25,627 nucleotides of DNA from CAYXDO01 sp964463485 (GCA_964463485.1 CAYXDO010000158.1:1-25627); one strand, 5' to 3'; counted from the first letter of the stretch, positions 1 to 9,272 are shown. Notes: a model not told the origin generated them from the sequence alone. Numbers and translations are program-made.

Positions 1-135
1 CAGACGATCTGACGCAGACGCAGACGCAGACGATCTGACGCAGACGCAGACGATCTGACGACGCAGGCTCAGGGCCCTCAGACGCAGGCCCTCAGGGCCC
101 TCAGACGCAGGCCCTCAGACGCCTCAGGCGCGGAT
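1..135. repeat. Tandem repeat tract based on CAGACG and CAGGCCCTCAGACG
   Basis: The hexamer CAGACG is repeated, and three copies of the 14-mer CAGACGATCTGACG lie at 1-14, 27-40 and 47-60. Each 14-mer contains a small inverted repeat, CAGA-CGA-TCTG. From 61 to about 118 the tract changes to a related unit, ACGCAGGCCCTCAG, with an extra GGCCCTCAG in some copies. The left edge is cut by the window. No gene was recognised in it. It lies downstream of the minus-strand gene at 147-1223, so it may be the spacer between that gene and its next neighbour. Confidence 0.9.
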
Positions 136-146
136 GATCGTTTGGG

Positions 147-1223
147 TCAGAAGTCTCCGCCGGTGAGGGCGAGGGCCATCGGGATGAGCATCGCGATCTC
201 GCCGGCGTGCTCGTTGACCGTGGTCTTCTTTCCGGTCTCGTCGTCCTTCTTGTAGAAGTGCGGCTTGTCCTTGGAGTCGAAGCGAACTCCCACCGCGTCC
301 TTCATGAACACTCGCGCCTCGTCGACCGTGATCGTGCCGTCTTCGGTCGCCGTTCCTGCCACCTTGGCCCCGAGGTCCACTTCTTCCGGTTTGTCCTCGC
401 CCAAGATGTCGTCAATCGTCAGCGCGTATTTGCCGTTCCCGAGGTCTGCGTGGGCCTTGGCCGACTTGTCCGCGAGCTTCAGGTCTACGGACAGGTCTTC
501 GGAGCTCGTCACGAGCTTGACCAAGAACGGGATCGGCAGGTCGCTCATGTCTCCGATCAGCTCGTCGAAGAGCGCCTTCACCTTGGCTTCCTTGTCCGCC
601 GGCGTCCCGTCCGCCTTCAGCGCGGCGTCGAGCTCCTTCTTGAGCTGGTCGAGCTTCGCGAGCTTCTCCGCGCTGAACTTGGGCAGCCCCTTCAACGCGA
701 GCTCCACTCCAGAGCCTTCGATGCCGTTCGTCGTGAGCTTGCCCTTCGCGGACAGCTCGATCTGCGGCTTCATGCCCTCATCGCCCTTCTTGGCGATATA
801 CGCGCCGAGGAACCCGTTCGCGGTCTTCTTGTAGACGTCGACCGTGACCTTCGCGTCGATGTTCGCCTTGTCCACGTTGATGTCGAGCCGCAGGATCCCA
901 AAGCCCTTGAGCTCCTTGGACATCCCAAACTTCACCGGCGTGCCGTTCAGCGAGTCCGCACGCAACCTGCTGAAAAACTCCTTCGGGCTCTTCACGAAGA
1001 TCTGCGCGAGCGCCTTCTGCTCCGACGTGTCGATCACCGCGCCCTTGCCGTGAGCCGACGCCGTGTCGAGCGCTCGCCCGCGCCCCACCTGGCTGTCCCA
1101 AACCTTGTCGTCTGGAAGGGCCTTGCCGGCTTCAAAACCGGCCTTGCCCTTCTTTTCGGCAACGGGCGCCGGCTCCGCGGGCATGGGTGTCGAGACGGGA
1201 GAACCAGTAATTCGGGTGGCCAT
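147..1223 (-). CDS. Protein of unknown function, 358 aa
   Basis: I do not recognise this protein. The ATG at 1223 is chosen because AAGGAG lies 5 bases upstream; the frame stays open to 1277, but nothing supports an earlier start. The N-terminal ~50 residues are rich in Pro, Ala and Lys and look disordered. They are followed by alternating charged segments suggesting beta strands (around KVTVDVYKK and KLTTNGIEGSGVELALKG) and a helical charged stretch (KLAKLDQLKKELDAALKADG). No signal peptide is evident. A short hydrophobic segment (AMLIPMALAL) sits near the C-terminus just before the end GGDF. It follows sdhB on the same strand after an 89-base gap and could be read from the sdh promoter, but no functional link is shown. 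That it is a real gene rests on its coherent composition and good ribosome site. Confidence 0.8.
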   Translation of the reverse strand: MATRITGSPVSTPMPAEPAPVAEKKGKAGFEAGKALPDDKVWDSQVGRGRALDTASAHGKGAVIDTSEQKALAQIFVKSPKEFFSRLRADSLNGTPVKFGMSKELKGFGILRLDINVDKANIDAKVTVDVYKKTANGFLGAYIAKKGDEGMKPQIELSAKGKLTTNGIEGSGVELALKGLPKFSAEKLAKLDQLKKELDAALKADGTPADKEAKVKALFDELIGDMSDLPIPFLVKLVTSSEDLSVDLKLADKSAKAHADLGNGKYALTIDDILGEDKPEEVDLGAKVAGTATEDGTITVDEARVFMKDAVGVRFDSKDKPHFYKKDDETGKKTTVNEHAGEIAMLIPMALALTGGDF

Positions 1224-1312
1224 TCGTGCTCCTTGGGCGGTGTAAGATGACCGCGCTGGTGTAGTTATCGGACCCACTCAAGGGGAGTTGCGTCGAGATT
1301 CGGCGGACTCTG

Positions 1313-2101
1313 TCACATCGCTCCGCCCGTGTCTTTGCGCTCGGGAGGTGACGCGACCAACGCCACCAGAAAATCGCGATTCATCCGCGCAATGAAGTCG
1401 AAGCTGATCCCCTTCGGACATGCCGCTTCGCACTCCTTGTGTTGGCTGCACGAGCCAAAACCTTCCGCGTCGTGCTGGGCGAGCATCTCCTTGGCTCGCC
1501 GCTCGCGCTCCACATCCCCTTGGGGGAGTAAGCCAAGATGGGCGATTTTGGCGGACACGAAGAGGTTCGCGGACGCGTTCGGGCACGCCGCGACGCACGC
1601 TCCGCAGCCGATACAGGTCGCTGCGTCGAACGCGAGATCGGCGGCCGCTTTGGGGACCGGGATCGCGTTCGCGTCGGGTACGCCGCCCGTCCTCACGCTG
1701 ACGTAGCCGCCGGCTTGAATGATGCGGTCGAAGGACGATCGATCGACGATCAAGTCCTTCACCACCGGGAAGGCCTTGGCGCGCCAGGGCTCGAGCCACA
1801 CCTCTTGGCCGTCTTTGAAAGACCGCATGTGGAGCTGGCAGGTCGTCGTCTTTCGCTGGGACCCGTGAGGCACTCCGTTGATCACCATGCCGCACGCTCC
1901 GCAGATACCTTCGCGGCAGTCGTGATCGAAGGCGATCGGATCTTCACCTTTTTCGATCAGCCCTTCGTTCACGACGTCGAGCATCTCGAGAAAGCTCGCG
2001 TGCTCGTCGATGGCTTTGGCTTCGTAGCGAACGAAGCGGCCTGCGTCGTTTCGGTTCTTCTGTCGCCAGACGTGGAGGACTAGGTTCAGCTTTCGGCTCA
2101 T
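1313..2101 (-). CDS. sdhB: Succinate dehydrogenase/fumarate reductase iron-sulfur subunit
   Basis: The 262-residue electron-transfer subunit of complex II passes electrons from the FAD of SdhA to quinone at the membrane subunit. All three cluster sites are visible. The [2Fe-2S] site is C62, C67, C70 (CREGICGAC) and C88. The [4Fe-4S] and [3Fe-4S] ligands come from C163, C166, C169 and C173 (CIGCGACVAAC) together with C218, C224 and C228 (CSQHKECEAAC). By family precedent the 4Fe cluster uses C163/C166/C169/C228 and the 3Fe cluster C173/C218/C224. Length is normal for the family. The ATG lies 13 bases after the sdhA stop, making it the last gene of sdhC-sdhA-sdhB. Sequence alone cannot tell succinate oxidation from fumarate reduction; an oxidising role is likely in an aerobic myxobacterium. 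Confidence 0.97.
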   Translation of the reverse strand: MSRKLNLVLHVWRQKNRNDAGRFVRYEAKAIDEHASFLEMLDVVNEGLIEKGEDPIAFDHDCREGICGACGMVINGVPHGSQRKTTTCQLHMRSFKDGQEVWLEPWRAKAFPVVKDLIVDRSSFDRIIQAGGYVSVRTGGVPDANAIPVPKAAADLAFDAATCIGCGACVAACPNASANLFVSAKIAHLGLLPQGDVERERRAKEMLAQHDAEGFGSCSQHKECEAACPKGISFDFIARMNRDFLVALVASPPERKDTGGAM

Positions 2102-2114
2102 CGCTTCGTCTCGC

Positions 2115-4049
2115 TCACTTGTAGCTGCGTTGGCTCGGGTGGACGTAGTCGAACGTCAGCGGTTCCTTGTTGAGCGCGGGCTTGCTCGGATCGCCGGTCC
2201 ACTCCCACGCGGCCACGTACGAGAACGCCTCGTCGTTGCGCTTGGCTTCGCCGTCCGCCGTCTGGTGCTCCTCTCGGAAGTGGCCGCCGCACGACTCCTC
2301 GCGATCGAGCGCGTCCCTACACAACAGCTCGGCGAGCTCGAGGAAGTCAGCCACGCGCCCGGCCTTTTCGAGCGTCTGGTTCAGCTCTTGGCCCGAACCG
2401 GGCACCGCCACGGAGTCCCAGAACTCCTCGCGGATCGCCGGGATCTTCGAGAGCGCTCGCTCGAGCCCCGCCTTGTTGCGGCCCATGCCGCAGTCGTCCC
2501 ACACCAGCCGGCCGACCTCCTTGTGAAAGGAGTCCGGCGTGCGCTTCTTGGACTTCGAATGCATGAGCTTCGACAGCCGCTCGTTCACGCGATCCGTCGC
2601 CGCCTTTGCCTCGGGATGATCGGCGCTCACCGCCTTCTTGCCCGCGTTCGCGAGGTAGTTGCCGACGGTGTACGGCAGCACGAAGTAGCCGTCCGCGAGG
2701 CCCTGCATCAACGCGCTGGCGCCCAAGCGGTTGGCGCCGTGGTCGGAGAAGTTCGCTTCTCCGGCGGCGAACAGCCCGGGGATCGTGGTCATGAGATGGT
2801 AGTCAACCCACAGCCCGCCCATCGTGTAGTGCGAAGCGGGGTAGATGCGCATCGGCGTGCTGTACGGATCTTCGCCGGTGATGCGCTCGTACATCTCGAA
2901 CAAGTTGCCGTAGCGCTCCTCTACGCCGCCCTTGCCGAGGCGTTTGATGGCGTCGCGAAAGTCGAGGTACACGCCGCGACGCTCGCCATCGACTTCGGGC
3001 CCAACGCCGCGGCCCTCGTCGCAGACCTTCTTGGCGGCGCGGGAGGCGATGTCGCGAGGCACGAGGTTGCCGAACGCGGGGTAGCGATTCTCGAGGTAAT
3101 AATCGCGATCGTCGTCTTTGATCGAGCCTGGCTCTTTGGTCGAGTCGTCGGCGCGCTTCGGAACCCACACGCGTCCGTCGTTCCTGAGCGACTCGCTCAT
3201 CAACGTGAGCTTCGACTGGAATCCGCCCGCGACCGGAATGCAGGTCGGGTGGATCTGCGTGTAACAAGGGTTGGCGAAGGCCGCGCCTAGACGGTGGGCG
3301 CGCCAGATCGCGGTGGCGTTGCAGCCCTTGGCGTTCGTAGAGAGATAGAAGACGTTGCCGTAGCCGCCGGTCGCCAGGATCACGCAGTCGGAGAAGTGCG
3401 AGGAGATCTTTCCGGACTCCATGTCGCGAGTGACGACGCCGCGCGCCACACCGTCGATGATGATCAAGTCGAGCATCTCGTGGCGGGAGTACGATTTCAC
3501 GGTGCCCGCTTCGATCTGTCGAGCCATGGCCTGGTAGGCGCCGAGGAGCAGCTGCTGGCCCGTTTGGCCGCGGGCGTAGAAGGTTCGCGAGACCTGCGCG
3601 CCACCAAAGCTGCGGTTGTCGAGGAGCCCGCCATACTCGCGGGCGAACGGCACGCCTTGCGCGACGCACTGGTCGATGATGTTGACGCTGACCTCGGCGA
3701 GCCGATGCACGTTCGACTCGCGCGCCCGAAAGTCTCCGCCTTTGACGGTGTCGTAGAAGAGCCGGTAGACGCTGTCGCCGTCGTTTTGGTAGTTCTTCGC
3801 GGCGTTGATTCCGCCTTGCGCCGCAATGCTGTGCGCGCGTCGAGGGCTGTCCTGATAACAGAACGTCGTCACATGGTAGCCGAGCTCTCCGAGGCTCGCC
3901 GCCGCGGAGGCTCCAGCGAGCCCGGTGCCGACGATGATGACTTCGAACTTTCGCTTGTTGGCCGGGTTGACGAGCTTCATCTCGGCCCGACGGCGCGTCC
4001 AGCGCGTCTCGATGGGACCGGTGGGACTGTTGGATTCGAGCTTGATCAT
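2115..4049 (-). CDS. sdhA: Succinate dehydrogenase/fumarate reductase flavoprotein subunit
   Basis: The catalytic FAD subunit (644 aa) interconverts succinate and fumarate. The dinucleotide-binding start is at residues 37-52 (VIIVGTGLAGASAAAS). H73 in RAHSIAAQGG is the expected covalent FAD attachment site. Expected substrate and catalytic residues are present: H267 in TQIHPT, R332 in VPRD, H407 in SHYTMGG and R441 in GANRLGAS. The C-terminal signature DREESCGGHFREEH is intact. The chosen ATG (4049) is 8 bases past the sdhC stop, with GAGGA overlapping that stop, which implies translational coupling. The frame is open further upstream to 4262, but that part only shadows sdhC. The short lead before the FAD fold (about 34 residues) is slightly long. 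Confidence 0.97.
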   Translation of the reverse strand: MIKLESNSPTGPIETRWTRRRAEMKLVNPANKRKFEVIIVGTGLAGASAAASLGELGYHVTTFCYQDSPRRAHSIAAQGGINAAKNYQNDGDSVYRLFYDTVKGGDFRARESNVHRLAEVSVNIIDQCVAQGVPFAREYGGLLDNRSFGGAQVSRTFYARGQTGQQLLLGAYQAMARQIEAGTVKSYSRHEMLDLIIIDGVARGVVTRDMESGKISSHFSDCVILATGGYGNVFYLSTNAKGCNATAIWRAHRLGAAFANPCYTQIHPTCIPVAGGFQSKLTLMSESLRNDGRVWVPKRADDSTKEPGSIKDDDRDYYLENRYPAFGNLVPRDIASRAAKKVCDEGRGVGPEVDGERRGVYLDFRDAIKRLGKGGVEERYGNLFEMYERITGEDPYSTPMRIYPASHYTMGGLWVDYHLMTTIPGLFAAGEANFSDHGANRLGASALMQGLADGYFVLPYTVGNYLANAGKKAVSADHPEAKAATDRVNERLSKLMHSKSKKRTPDSFHKEVGRLVWDDCGMGRNKAGLERALSKIPAIREEFWDSVAVPGSGQELNQTLEKAGRVADFLELAELLCRDALDREESCGGHFREEHQTADGEAKRNDEAFSYVAAWEWTGDPSKPALNKEPLTFDYVHPSQRSYK

Positions 4050-4057
4050 CGCCGTCC

Positions 4058-4786
4058 TCAGTTCTTCGCCGGCGCGCATTCGTCGGGCGTCTTCGCGAGC
4101 TCCTCGAAGCAGAAGCGCTCGTCGGTGGGTTGCACCAAGCCGGCGATCACGCTGAGCGGCATGACCACGTTGCCGACGGTGACGCTGAGCGCGACGACGA
4201 GCGCGACGGACCTCAGGCGCGCGTTGTAGCGGGCGTGATTGAGCCCCAAGGAGTTGAGCCACGCCGATCCACCGTGGAACAGGTGCAGGCCGAGCAGCAG
4301 GTTGGCCAGGACGTAGATCAACGTGATGACCGGGTTCTGAAAGCCGTAGACGAGGTTGTTGTAGACGTTCTGGTGGTCGTAGCCCGGACCGAAGCCGAAC
4401 GTGAGGTGGGCCAGGTGGTAGATGAGGTAGAAGACGAGGCCCAATCCGGAGAGCGCCATCGTCACCGTGCTGAGATTCGTGGCGAGGTTCTTTCGCGTGT
4501 GGCTGTAGGGCACGGGACGCGCACGGGCGTTACGTACGCGCAAGCCGATGAGCGCCCAAACATGCAGCGCGATCGAAGCGAGCAGCACCGCTCGGGCGAC
4601 CCAGAGCAGGCCATGGACCTTCCGGAGCGTCGCCGCGTAGGAGTTGATCGCTTCCGGTCCGAGGAAGATCTGGAGGTTGCCCACCATGTGACCGACCACG
4701 AAGCCGAACATGATCAGACCCGTGACACCCATGACGGCCTTCTTTCCGACCGTGCTGTCGAGCAACGTCACCGCTCTCGCTACCAT
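4058..4786 (-). CDS. sdhC: Succinate dehydrogenase cytochrome b subunit (type B, di-haem)
   Basis: The single membrane anchor of complex II (242 aa) binds haem and quinone. Five hydrophobic segments are visible, roughly residues 16-41, 59-82, 105-130, 152-172 and 192-217, as in the one-polypeptide type-B anchors of Bacillus and epsilon/delta-proteobacterial enzymes. Candidate haem-ligand or quinone-site histidines are H33 (VGHMVGN), H75, H124 and H127 (YHLAHLTFG), H168 and H171. The start is supported by GGAGG 5 bases upstream of the ATG. A hydrophilic C-terminal tail of about 23 residues carries two cysteines. It is first in the sdhCAB operon. A weak promoter-like TTTACG-17-TATCGC occurs in the 127-base gap upstream, but I would not rely on it. 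Confidence 0.95.
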   Translation of the reverse strand: MVARAVTLLDSTVGKKAVMGVTGLIMFGFVVGHMVGNLQIFLGPEAINSYAATLRKVHGLLWVARAVLLASIALHVWALIGLRVRNARARPVPYSHTRKNLATNLSTVTMALSGLGLVFYLIYHLAHLTFGFGPGYDHQNVYNNLVYGFQNPVITLIYVLANLLLGLHLFHGGSAWLNSLGLNHARYNARLRSVALVVALSVTVGNVVMPLSVIAGLVQPTDERFCFEELAKTPDECAPAKN

Positions 4787-4913
4787 TTGACCTCCATGCC
4801 GCGCTCCCTTCCTGCGACGTCTGGAATTGGGGCGTCGAGGAGCGAAGGGCTCGTTGACCGGCCCCGCGATAGTCCTTGCGGACCCGTTCGTAAAGCAGGA
4901 GTTCGGGGCCTGA

Positions 4914-6134
4914 TTACAGGTACTTGGCCACTGAGGTGATCAAGTCACGGAGATAGTCCTCGGGAGGCATTCCAGAGCGTTTGGCGGCCTCGCGGATCCG
5001 GCCGATCGGATCCTGTCCGAGCTTCACGACGAGCTCGCCCTCTCTTCTTCCTTCTTCGATCACGATCAGCGCGGGCGCGGCCGCAGATTTCGCGTGGGCG
5101 AGCGCCTCGCCGACGACGACCCGACCGCTCTCGATCGGGGGCGACTTCTGCATCTGTTGCGCCAGCGCCGCTCGGTTCTTCTGCTCGGCCACGATCTCGT
5201 CCGCGAAGATCTGCCCCATGAAGTTGGCCATGTGGGCGTTCGACGGCGAGAACTCGGCGGCGGACAGATACTCGAGCACATCGAGCTGCATCTCGCGCGC
5301 GGTCTGATACCGATCCGCGCGGTCCTTCGCGAGCGCCTTCATCAAGATGTCTTCGACGTGCTCGGGCACGTCCTCGCGGAAGTAGCTGGGCGGGTAGATC
5401 TTCCCGTCGACGATCGACTTCAGGATCGCCATCTCGTTCTCGCCGGTGAAGAGCTTGTACCCCGTGATCCACTCGTAGACGACGATGCCGAGCGCGAAGA
5501 TGTCGCTGCGTGAGTCGAGCGGCTTTCCCATCGCTTGCTCGGGCGACATGTACGAGAGCTTGCCTTTGATCTCGCCGGCCTTCGTCATGTCGGTCGCGCC
5601 GGCCGCCTTGGCGATCCCGAAGTCGAGGATCTTCACGTTGCCGTTCCACGCCACCATGATGTTCTCGGGCGTGACGTCGCGATGCACGACGTTGAGCGGC
5701 CGCCCGAAGGAGTCCGTTCGCGTGTGCGCGTAGGCGAGCCCGTCGAGCACGTTCGAGGCGATGCAGAGCGCGTATTCGGTTGGAAACGGGATCCCGAGCT
5801 TCTCGGCCTTGGGCACGACCCGCGACATGTCGCGACCCGAGATGTACTCCATCGCGATGAAGTAGCTGTCGACGATCCGGCCGAGGTCGTAGATCTGGAC
5901 GATGTTCGGGTGCTGGAGCTGCGCGGCGAGCCTCGCCTCGTGCAGAAACATCCGAACGAAGGCCTCCTGATCGCCGAGGTGAGGCCGGATCCGCTTGATG
6001 GCCAGGTATTTTTCGAAGCCTTCTAGTCCGCTCTGGATGGCCAAGAAGACCTCGGCCATGCCACCCACCGCGATGCGCTCCAGGAGCGTGTACTTCCCGA
6101 AAACGACGGGTCGTGCGGTCTTCGCTTGGACCAA
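4914..6134 (-). CDS. Cytosolic Ser/Thr protein kinase (Pkn2/Hanks type)
   Basis: The 406-residue kinase has its catalytic domain at residues 14 to about 290. The Gly loop IAVGGMAEVF is at 21-30, K47 is in AIK and E66 is the probable helix-C glutamate. The catalytic loop HRDVTPEN is at 151-158 (D153, N158), DFG is at 171-173 and SPEQ is at 197-200. All residues needed for activity are present. The C-terminal ~115 residues carry no transmembrane helix or recognisable sensor domain, so it should be soluble. No ATG or GTG lies upstream of the kinase domain in this frame; TTG at 6134 is the only usable start, and its nearest Shine-Dalgarno-like sequence (GAGGAG) is 16 bases away, so the start is uncertain. 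It lies 127 bases before sdhC on the same strand and diverges from the envelope gene at 6253. Substrates are unknown. Confidence 0.93.
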   Translation of the reverse strand: MVQAKTARPVVFGKYTLLERIAVGGMAEVFLAIQSGLEGFEKYLAIKRIRPHLGDQEAFVRMFLHEARLAAQLQHPNIVQIYDLGRIVDSYFIAMEYISGRDMSRVVPKAEKLGIPFPTEYALCIASNVLDGLAYAHTRTDSFGRPLNVVHRDVTPENIMVAWNGNVKILDFGIAKAAGATDMTKAGEIKGKLSYMSPEQAMGKPLDSRSDIFALGIVVYEWITGYKLFTGENEMAILKSIVDGKIYPPSYFREDVPEHVEDILMKALAKDRADRYQTAREMQLDVLEYLSAAEFSPSNAHMANFMGQIFADEIVAEQKNRAALAQQMQKSPPIESGRVVVGEALAHAKSAAAPALIVIEEGRREGELVVKLGQDPIGRIREAAKRSGMPPEDYLRDLITSVAKYL

Positions 6135-6252
6135 GGCGCGCGCACCCTACCACTCCTCGATGGACCTGAGCCACCCCTCGACGGACGCCGGGACGGGCTT
6201 CTCCGCTTGACCTTCCGAATCCTGGAAGGGTTAGGTCCAGGCTCTCTGCGCC

Positions 6253-9240
6253 ATGATGGGTCGAAGCACGAACACGATCACGCTCATCTCCCTCGGCTTG
6301 CTGGTCGGCGCCTGCGGTGACGACGTCACCGTCACGGAGCTGGCAGCGAAGCTCGAGGTGGACCCCACCGCGCTGGACCTCGGAGGTGTGCAGATTGGCA
6401 CCGAAAAGACCGGTCGCATCCGGGTCAAGAACACCGGCGAAGGAGTCCTGAAGCTCAAAGGCGTCGTGCCTGCGGGCGACCTCGATCCCGCGTTCACGTT
6501 CACGCTGGACGCGCTCGAGGTCCCTCCGAATTCGGAGGCGAACCTCGACGTGACCTTCAAGCCGACCGAGTTGGGCGAGAGGCTCGGCGCGCTCGTCGTA
6601 CAGCCGAACGACTCCAAGCTCACCGACGTGCCCGTGACGATCAGGGCGACCGGCGTGACCGCGAGCCTCGAGGTCGAACCGACGACCCTCTCGTTCGGCA
6701 ACGTCGTGGTCGACACGACCAAGACGCTCTCGGCGACGGTGAAGAACACCTCGGCCGTCCCTGCGTTCGTGCAGCTCGACCTGGCCTCCAACATCAAGCT
6801 CTGCGTGGGATCGGGCGCGGATAGCTCCACCTACTGCGTGCGCCCCCCGGCCGGCGCGGACTCGGACGGCGCCTTCGAGCTCGCTCCGAATACGAGCGTC
6901 ACCTTGGACATCACGTTTCAGCCGACGGTCGCAGGCTTCGTCGAACGCGGCCGCCTTCGTCTGCGCGGCTGTGAGCAGGCGTCTTGCGAAGCCGAGATTC
7001 GGTTCGACGGCGTCGGCATCGAACAAGGCTTCCTCTGCACGCCTCCGACCCTCGAGTTCGGTCAGGTCAACCCAGGTTCTTGTGTCACCAAGGAAGCACG
7101 CTGCGAGAACATCGCGAACGAACAGGTCACCATCGTCGGCTGGCGCAAGGCCGACATCGGCGGAACCTCCTCGAGCCCCGACTTCTCCGTCGAGGCGTTC
7201 ACCGGCGCGCAGGTGCTGGGCGAAGGAGACTCCGTCGCCGTCGACGTGACCTACTGCCCCAATGACTTGGGCAATGACCGCGGCAGCCTGGAGCTCGAAA
7301 CCGACAACCCAGATCCCCGCCGCAAATACGTCATCGTCGAGCTGACCGGCACCGGCGGAGGCCCAGACATTCAGGTCCAGCCGCTCGAGATCAACTTCGG
7401 CCAAGTCTCGCTGATCGCACCAGCGCGCCGAACGCTCAGCATCACCAACGTCGGCTTCGACACGCTCGCGATCACCGAGATCGTCATGGACGCGCTCTCG
7501 ACCGGCGCCTTTCGATCCCCGAACGCCGACGCGGACTCCATTCCGGTCGGCGGCTTCAGAGGCCTCGTCGTCGAGTTCCAGCCCATCGCCGAAGGCCCAG
7601 TCGAGTCCGAGGTCGTCATCAAATCGAACGACCAAGACGAGCCCGAGCTCCGGGTCAAGGTGCGCGGCGAAGGCGTCAACTTGCCGCCTTGCTCCTTCCA
7701 GGTGGTGCCTGACCACCTCGTGTTCGGAGCGGTCGAGCGCAATCGAACGATCAGCCGCGCCTTCGAGATCCGCAACACCGGCGACACCGAGTGCCTCCTC
7801 ACTTCAGCGCGCCTCGCGGACGATCCCGCTCAGGTCTACTCGTTGCCCGAAGGCGACGTGATCTCCGAGCGCATCGCCGCGAGATCGGCCAAGACGATTC
7901 GCGTCGGCTACTCCCCCACGGGAATCGGCAACCACAACGGCGCCGTCGAGTTCTCGATCTCGAGCCCCATGTCGCCCTTCAACACGGTGGCCCTGTCGGG
8001 AACAGGCGTCGACGGCTCGCTCTTGATCGTGCCCAACGACATCGACTTCGGCGTGCTCGGCGTGGGCTGCAACGCGCGGCAACGCACCGTGACGGTCTAC
8101 AACACGAGCTCCCTGAACGCGCGAATCGACTCGATCATGCTCGCCTCCGGCGCGCCGGCCTTCAGCCTTCACAACGTACCCGCGCCGCTCCCCGCCGCGG
8201 CCCTCTCCATCGCGCCAGGTTCGTCGATGGCGTTCGACATCGGCTTTCACGCGGACGCGGTGTCCGAGTACGCGGGCGCCGTCGAGATCAACGGCACCTT
8301 CAACGGCACCACGGTGACCTATATCGTGTCGCTACAAGGTCGCGGCGCGCTCGACGCACGGCAGATCGACGAGTTCGACCAGCTCGGCAAGCCTAAGGTC
8401 GACATCCTCTTCATCGTCGACGACTCGTGCTCCATGACGGACGAGCAGACCGCGCTCGGCGACAACTTCGCGGCCTTCATCCAATTCGCCCAGGCGCAGC
8501 AGCTCGACTACCAAATCGGCGTCACCACCACGGACACAGTAGAAGGCTCCCCGCCCGACGCGGGCCGCCTAGTGCCGCTTGATCTCACGCCAGAGGAGCG
8601 CATCGTGACGCCGTTGTCGCAGCCCAGCCCGGAGTCCGACTTCGTGCGCAACGTGAACGTGGGCATCGACAGCACGGGTACGGAGGTCGGCCTCGAGGCG
8701 GCCTACATGGCCTTCACGCCGCCCGCCTCGACAGGCCACAACCTTGGCTTCGTGCGCCCAGACGCGGTGATCGTGGTGTCGGACGTCGACGACCAGTCCC
8801 CTCAGTCGGTCGACTTCTACACGAACTTCCTCTTGAGCATCAAAGGCTTCAGGAACACCAACCTCTTCACCTTCTCGGCGATCACGTGTGACGACCCCTC
8901 GGGCTGCGGCGACGACCCCGGCGTGGCCCAGCGCTACCAGGAAGTCACGACGCGAACGGGCGGCATCTTCAGCTCGATCATGACCGACAACTGGTCCCGG
9001 TCCCTCGAGGACCTCTCGGTCTCGGCGTTCGGGTTCAAGTCGCGCTTCTTCCTCTCGAACCAACCCGAGCTCGGCTCCTTGAAGGTGTGGGTCAACGAAG
9101 TGGAGATGGGCGAGCGCGAGCTGTCCGGAACGGTGAACTGGTTCTACGACTTCGCCACCAACTCGGTGAACTTCTCGCCCTTCACGACTCCGGAGCCCGG
9201 CGCTCACATTCGCATCGAGTACTCGGTCGCTTGTCTGTGA
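6253..9240 (+). CDS. Lipoprotein with six ASH/choice-of-anchor-D-like repeats and a VWA domain
   Basis: The 995-residue envelope protein starts at ATG 6253 (or the next ATG, 6256). A signal peptide ends in a lipobox-like VGAC, with C21 the likely lipidated residue. Six repeats of about 105-120 residues begin near residues 36, 141, 262, 375, 484 and 590. Each opens with a pattern like PTxLxFGxV followed by a VKNTG-type strand, typical of ASH/choice-of-anchor-D beta sandwiches. A von Willebrand A-like domain follows from about residue 715. It carries the metal-site motif D723-x-S725-x-S727 in VDDSCSM and runs to about residue 910, then a short beta tail. The predicted role is adhesion or scaffolding at the cell surface (inference). 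Only 38 bases separate it from the giant gene at 9279, so co-expression is likely. Confidence 0.92.
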   Translation: MMGRSTNTITLISLGLLVGACGDDVTVTELAAKLEVDPTALDLGGVQIGTEKTGRIRVKNTGEGVLKLKGVVPAGDLDPAFTFTLDALEVPPNSEANLDVTFKPTELGERLGALVVQPNDSKLTDVPVTIRATGVTASLEVEPTTLSFGNVVVDTTKTLSATVKNTSAVPAFVQLDLASNIKLCVGSGADSSTYCVRPPAGADSDGAFELAPNTSVTLDITFQPTVAGFVERGRLRLRGCEQASCEAEIRFDGVGIEQGFLCTPPTLEFGQVNPGSCVTKEARCENIANEQVTIVGWRKADIGGTSSSPDFSVEAFTGAQVLGEGDSVAVDVTYCPNDLGNDRGSLELETDNPDPRRKYVIVELTGTGGGPDIQVQPLEINFGQVSLIAPARRTLSITNVGFDTLAITEIVMDALSTGAFRSPNADADSIPVGGFRGLVVEFQPIAEGPVESEVVIKSNDQDEPELRVKVRGEGVNLPPCSFQVVPDHLVFGAVERNRTISRAFEIRNTGDTECLLTSARLADDPAQVYSLPEGDVISERIAARSAKTIRVGYSPTGIGNHNGAVEFSISSPMSPFNTVALSGTGVDGSLLIVPNDIDFGVLGVGCNARQRTVTVYNTSSLNARIDSIMLASGAPAFSLHNVPAPLPAAALSIAPGSSMAFDIGFHADAVSEYAGAVEINGTFNGTTVTYIVSLQGRGALDARQIDEFDQLGKPKVDILFIVDDSCSMTDEQTALGDNFAAFIQFAQAQQLDYQIGVTTTDTVEGSPPDAGRLVPLDLTPEERIVTPLSQPSPESDFVRNVNVGIDSTGTEVGLEAAYMAFTPPASTGHNLGFVRPDAVIVVSDVDDQSPQSVDFYTNFLLSIKGFRNTNLFTFSAITCDDPSGCGDDPGVAQRYQEVTTRTGGIFSSIMTDNWSRSLEDLSVSAFGFKSRFFLSNQPELGSLKVWVNEVEMGERELSGTVNWFYDFATNSVNFSPFTTPEPGAHIRIEYSVACL

Positions 9241-9245
9241 CCTTC

Positions 9246-9264
9246 GAGTTGGATGGACCAACTC
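9246..9264 (+). other. Short inverted repeat between two envelope genes
   Basis: GAGTTGG-ATGGA-CCAACTC is a perfect 7-bp stem with a 5-base loop in the 38-base gap between the genes ending at 9240 and starting at 9279. No T-run follows, so it is not a typical intrinsic terminator. It could be an mRNA stem between the two cistrons. Confidence 0.4.
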
Positions 9265-9272
9265 AATCGAGA

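Noticed and set aside
2130..3290. Long plus-strand open frame opposite sdhA
   Set aside because: Shadow of a clearly functional gene; composition is low in information and there is no ribosome site.
4050..4262. Upstream extension of sdhA
   Set aside because: The extension lies wholly within sdhC, is Arg-rich, and the ATG at 4049 has a coupled ribosome site.
4860..4915. GGCCCCG...CGGGGCC inverted repeat between kinase and sdhC as a terminator
   Set aside because: The loop is nearly 40 bases and no T-run follows.
4945..7716. A 923-codon minus-strand open frame overlapping the kinase and the VWA lipoprotein gene
   Set aside because: It overlaps the kinase gene out of frame and lies antisense to the lipoprotein gene. 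Its translation is Arg/Asp/Val-rich without domains, typical of GC-rich shadow frames.
9246..9264. Inverted repeat as an intrinsic terminator
   Set aside because: No T-run follows, and the next gene starts 15 bases later.
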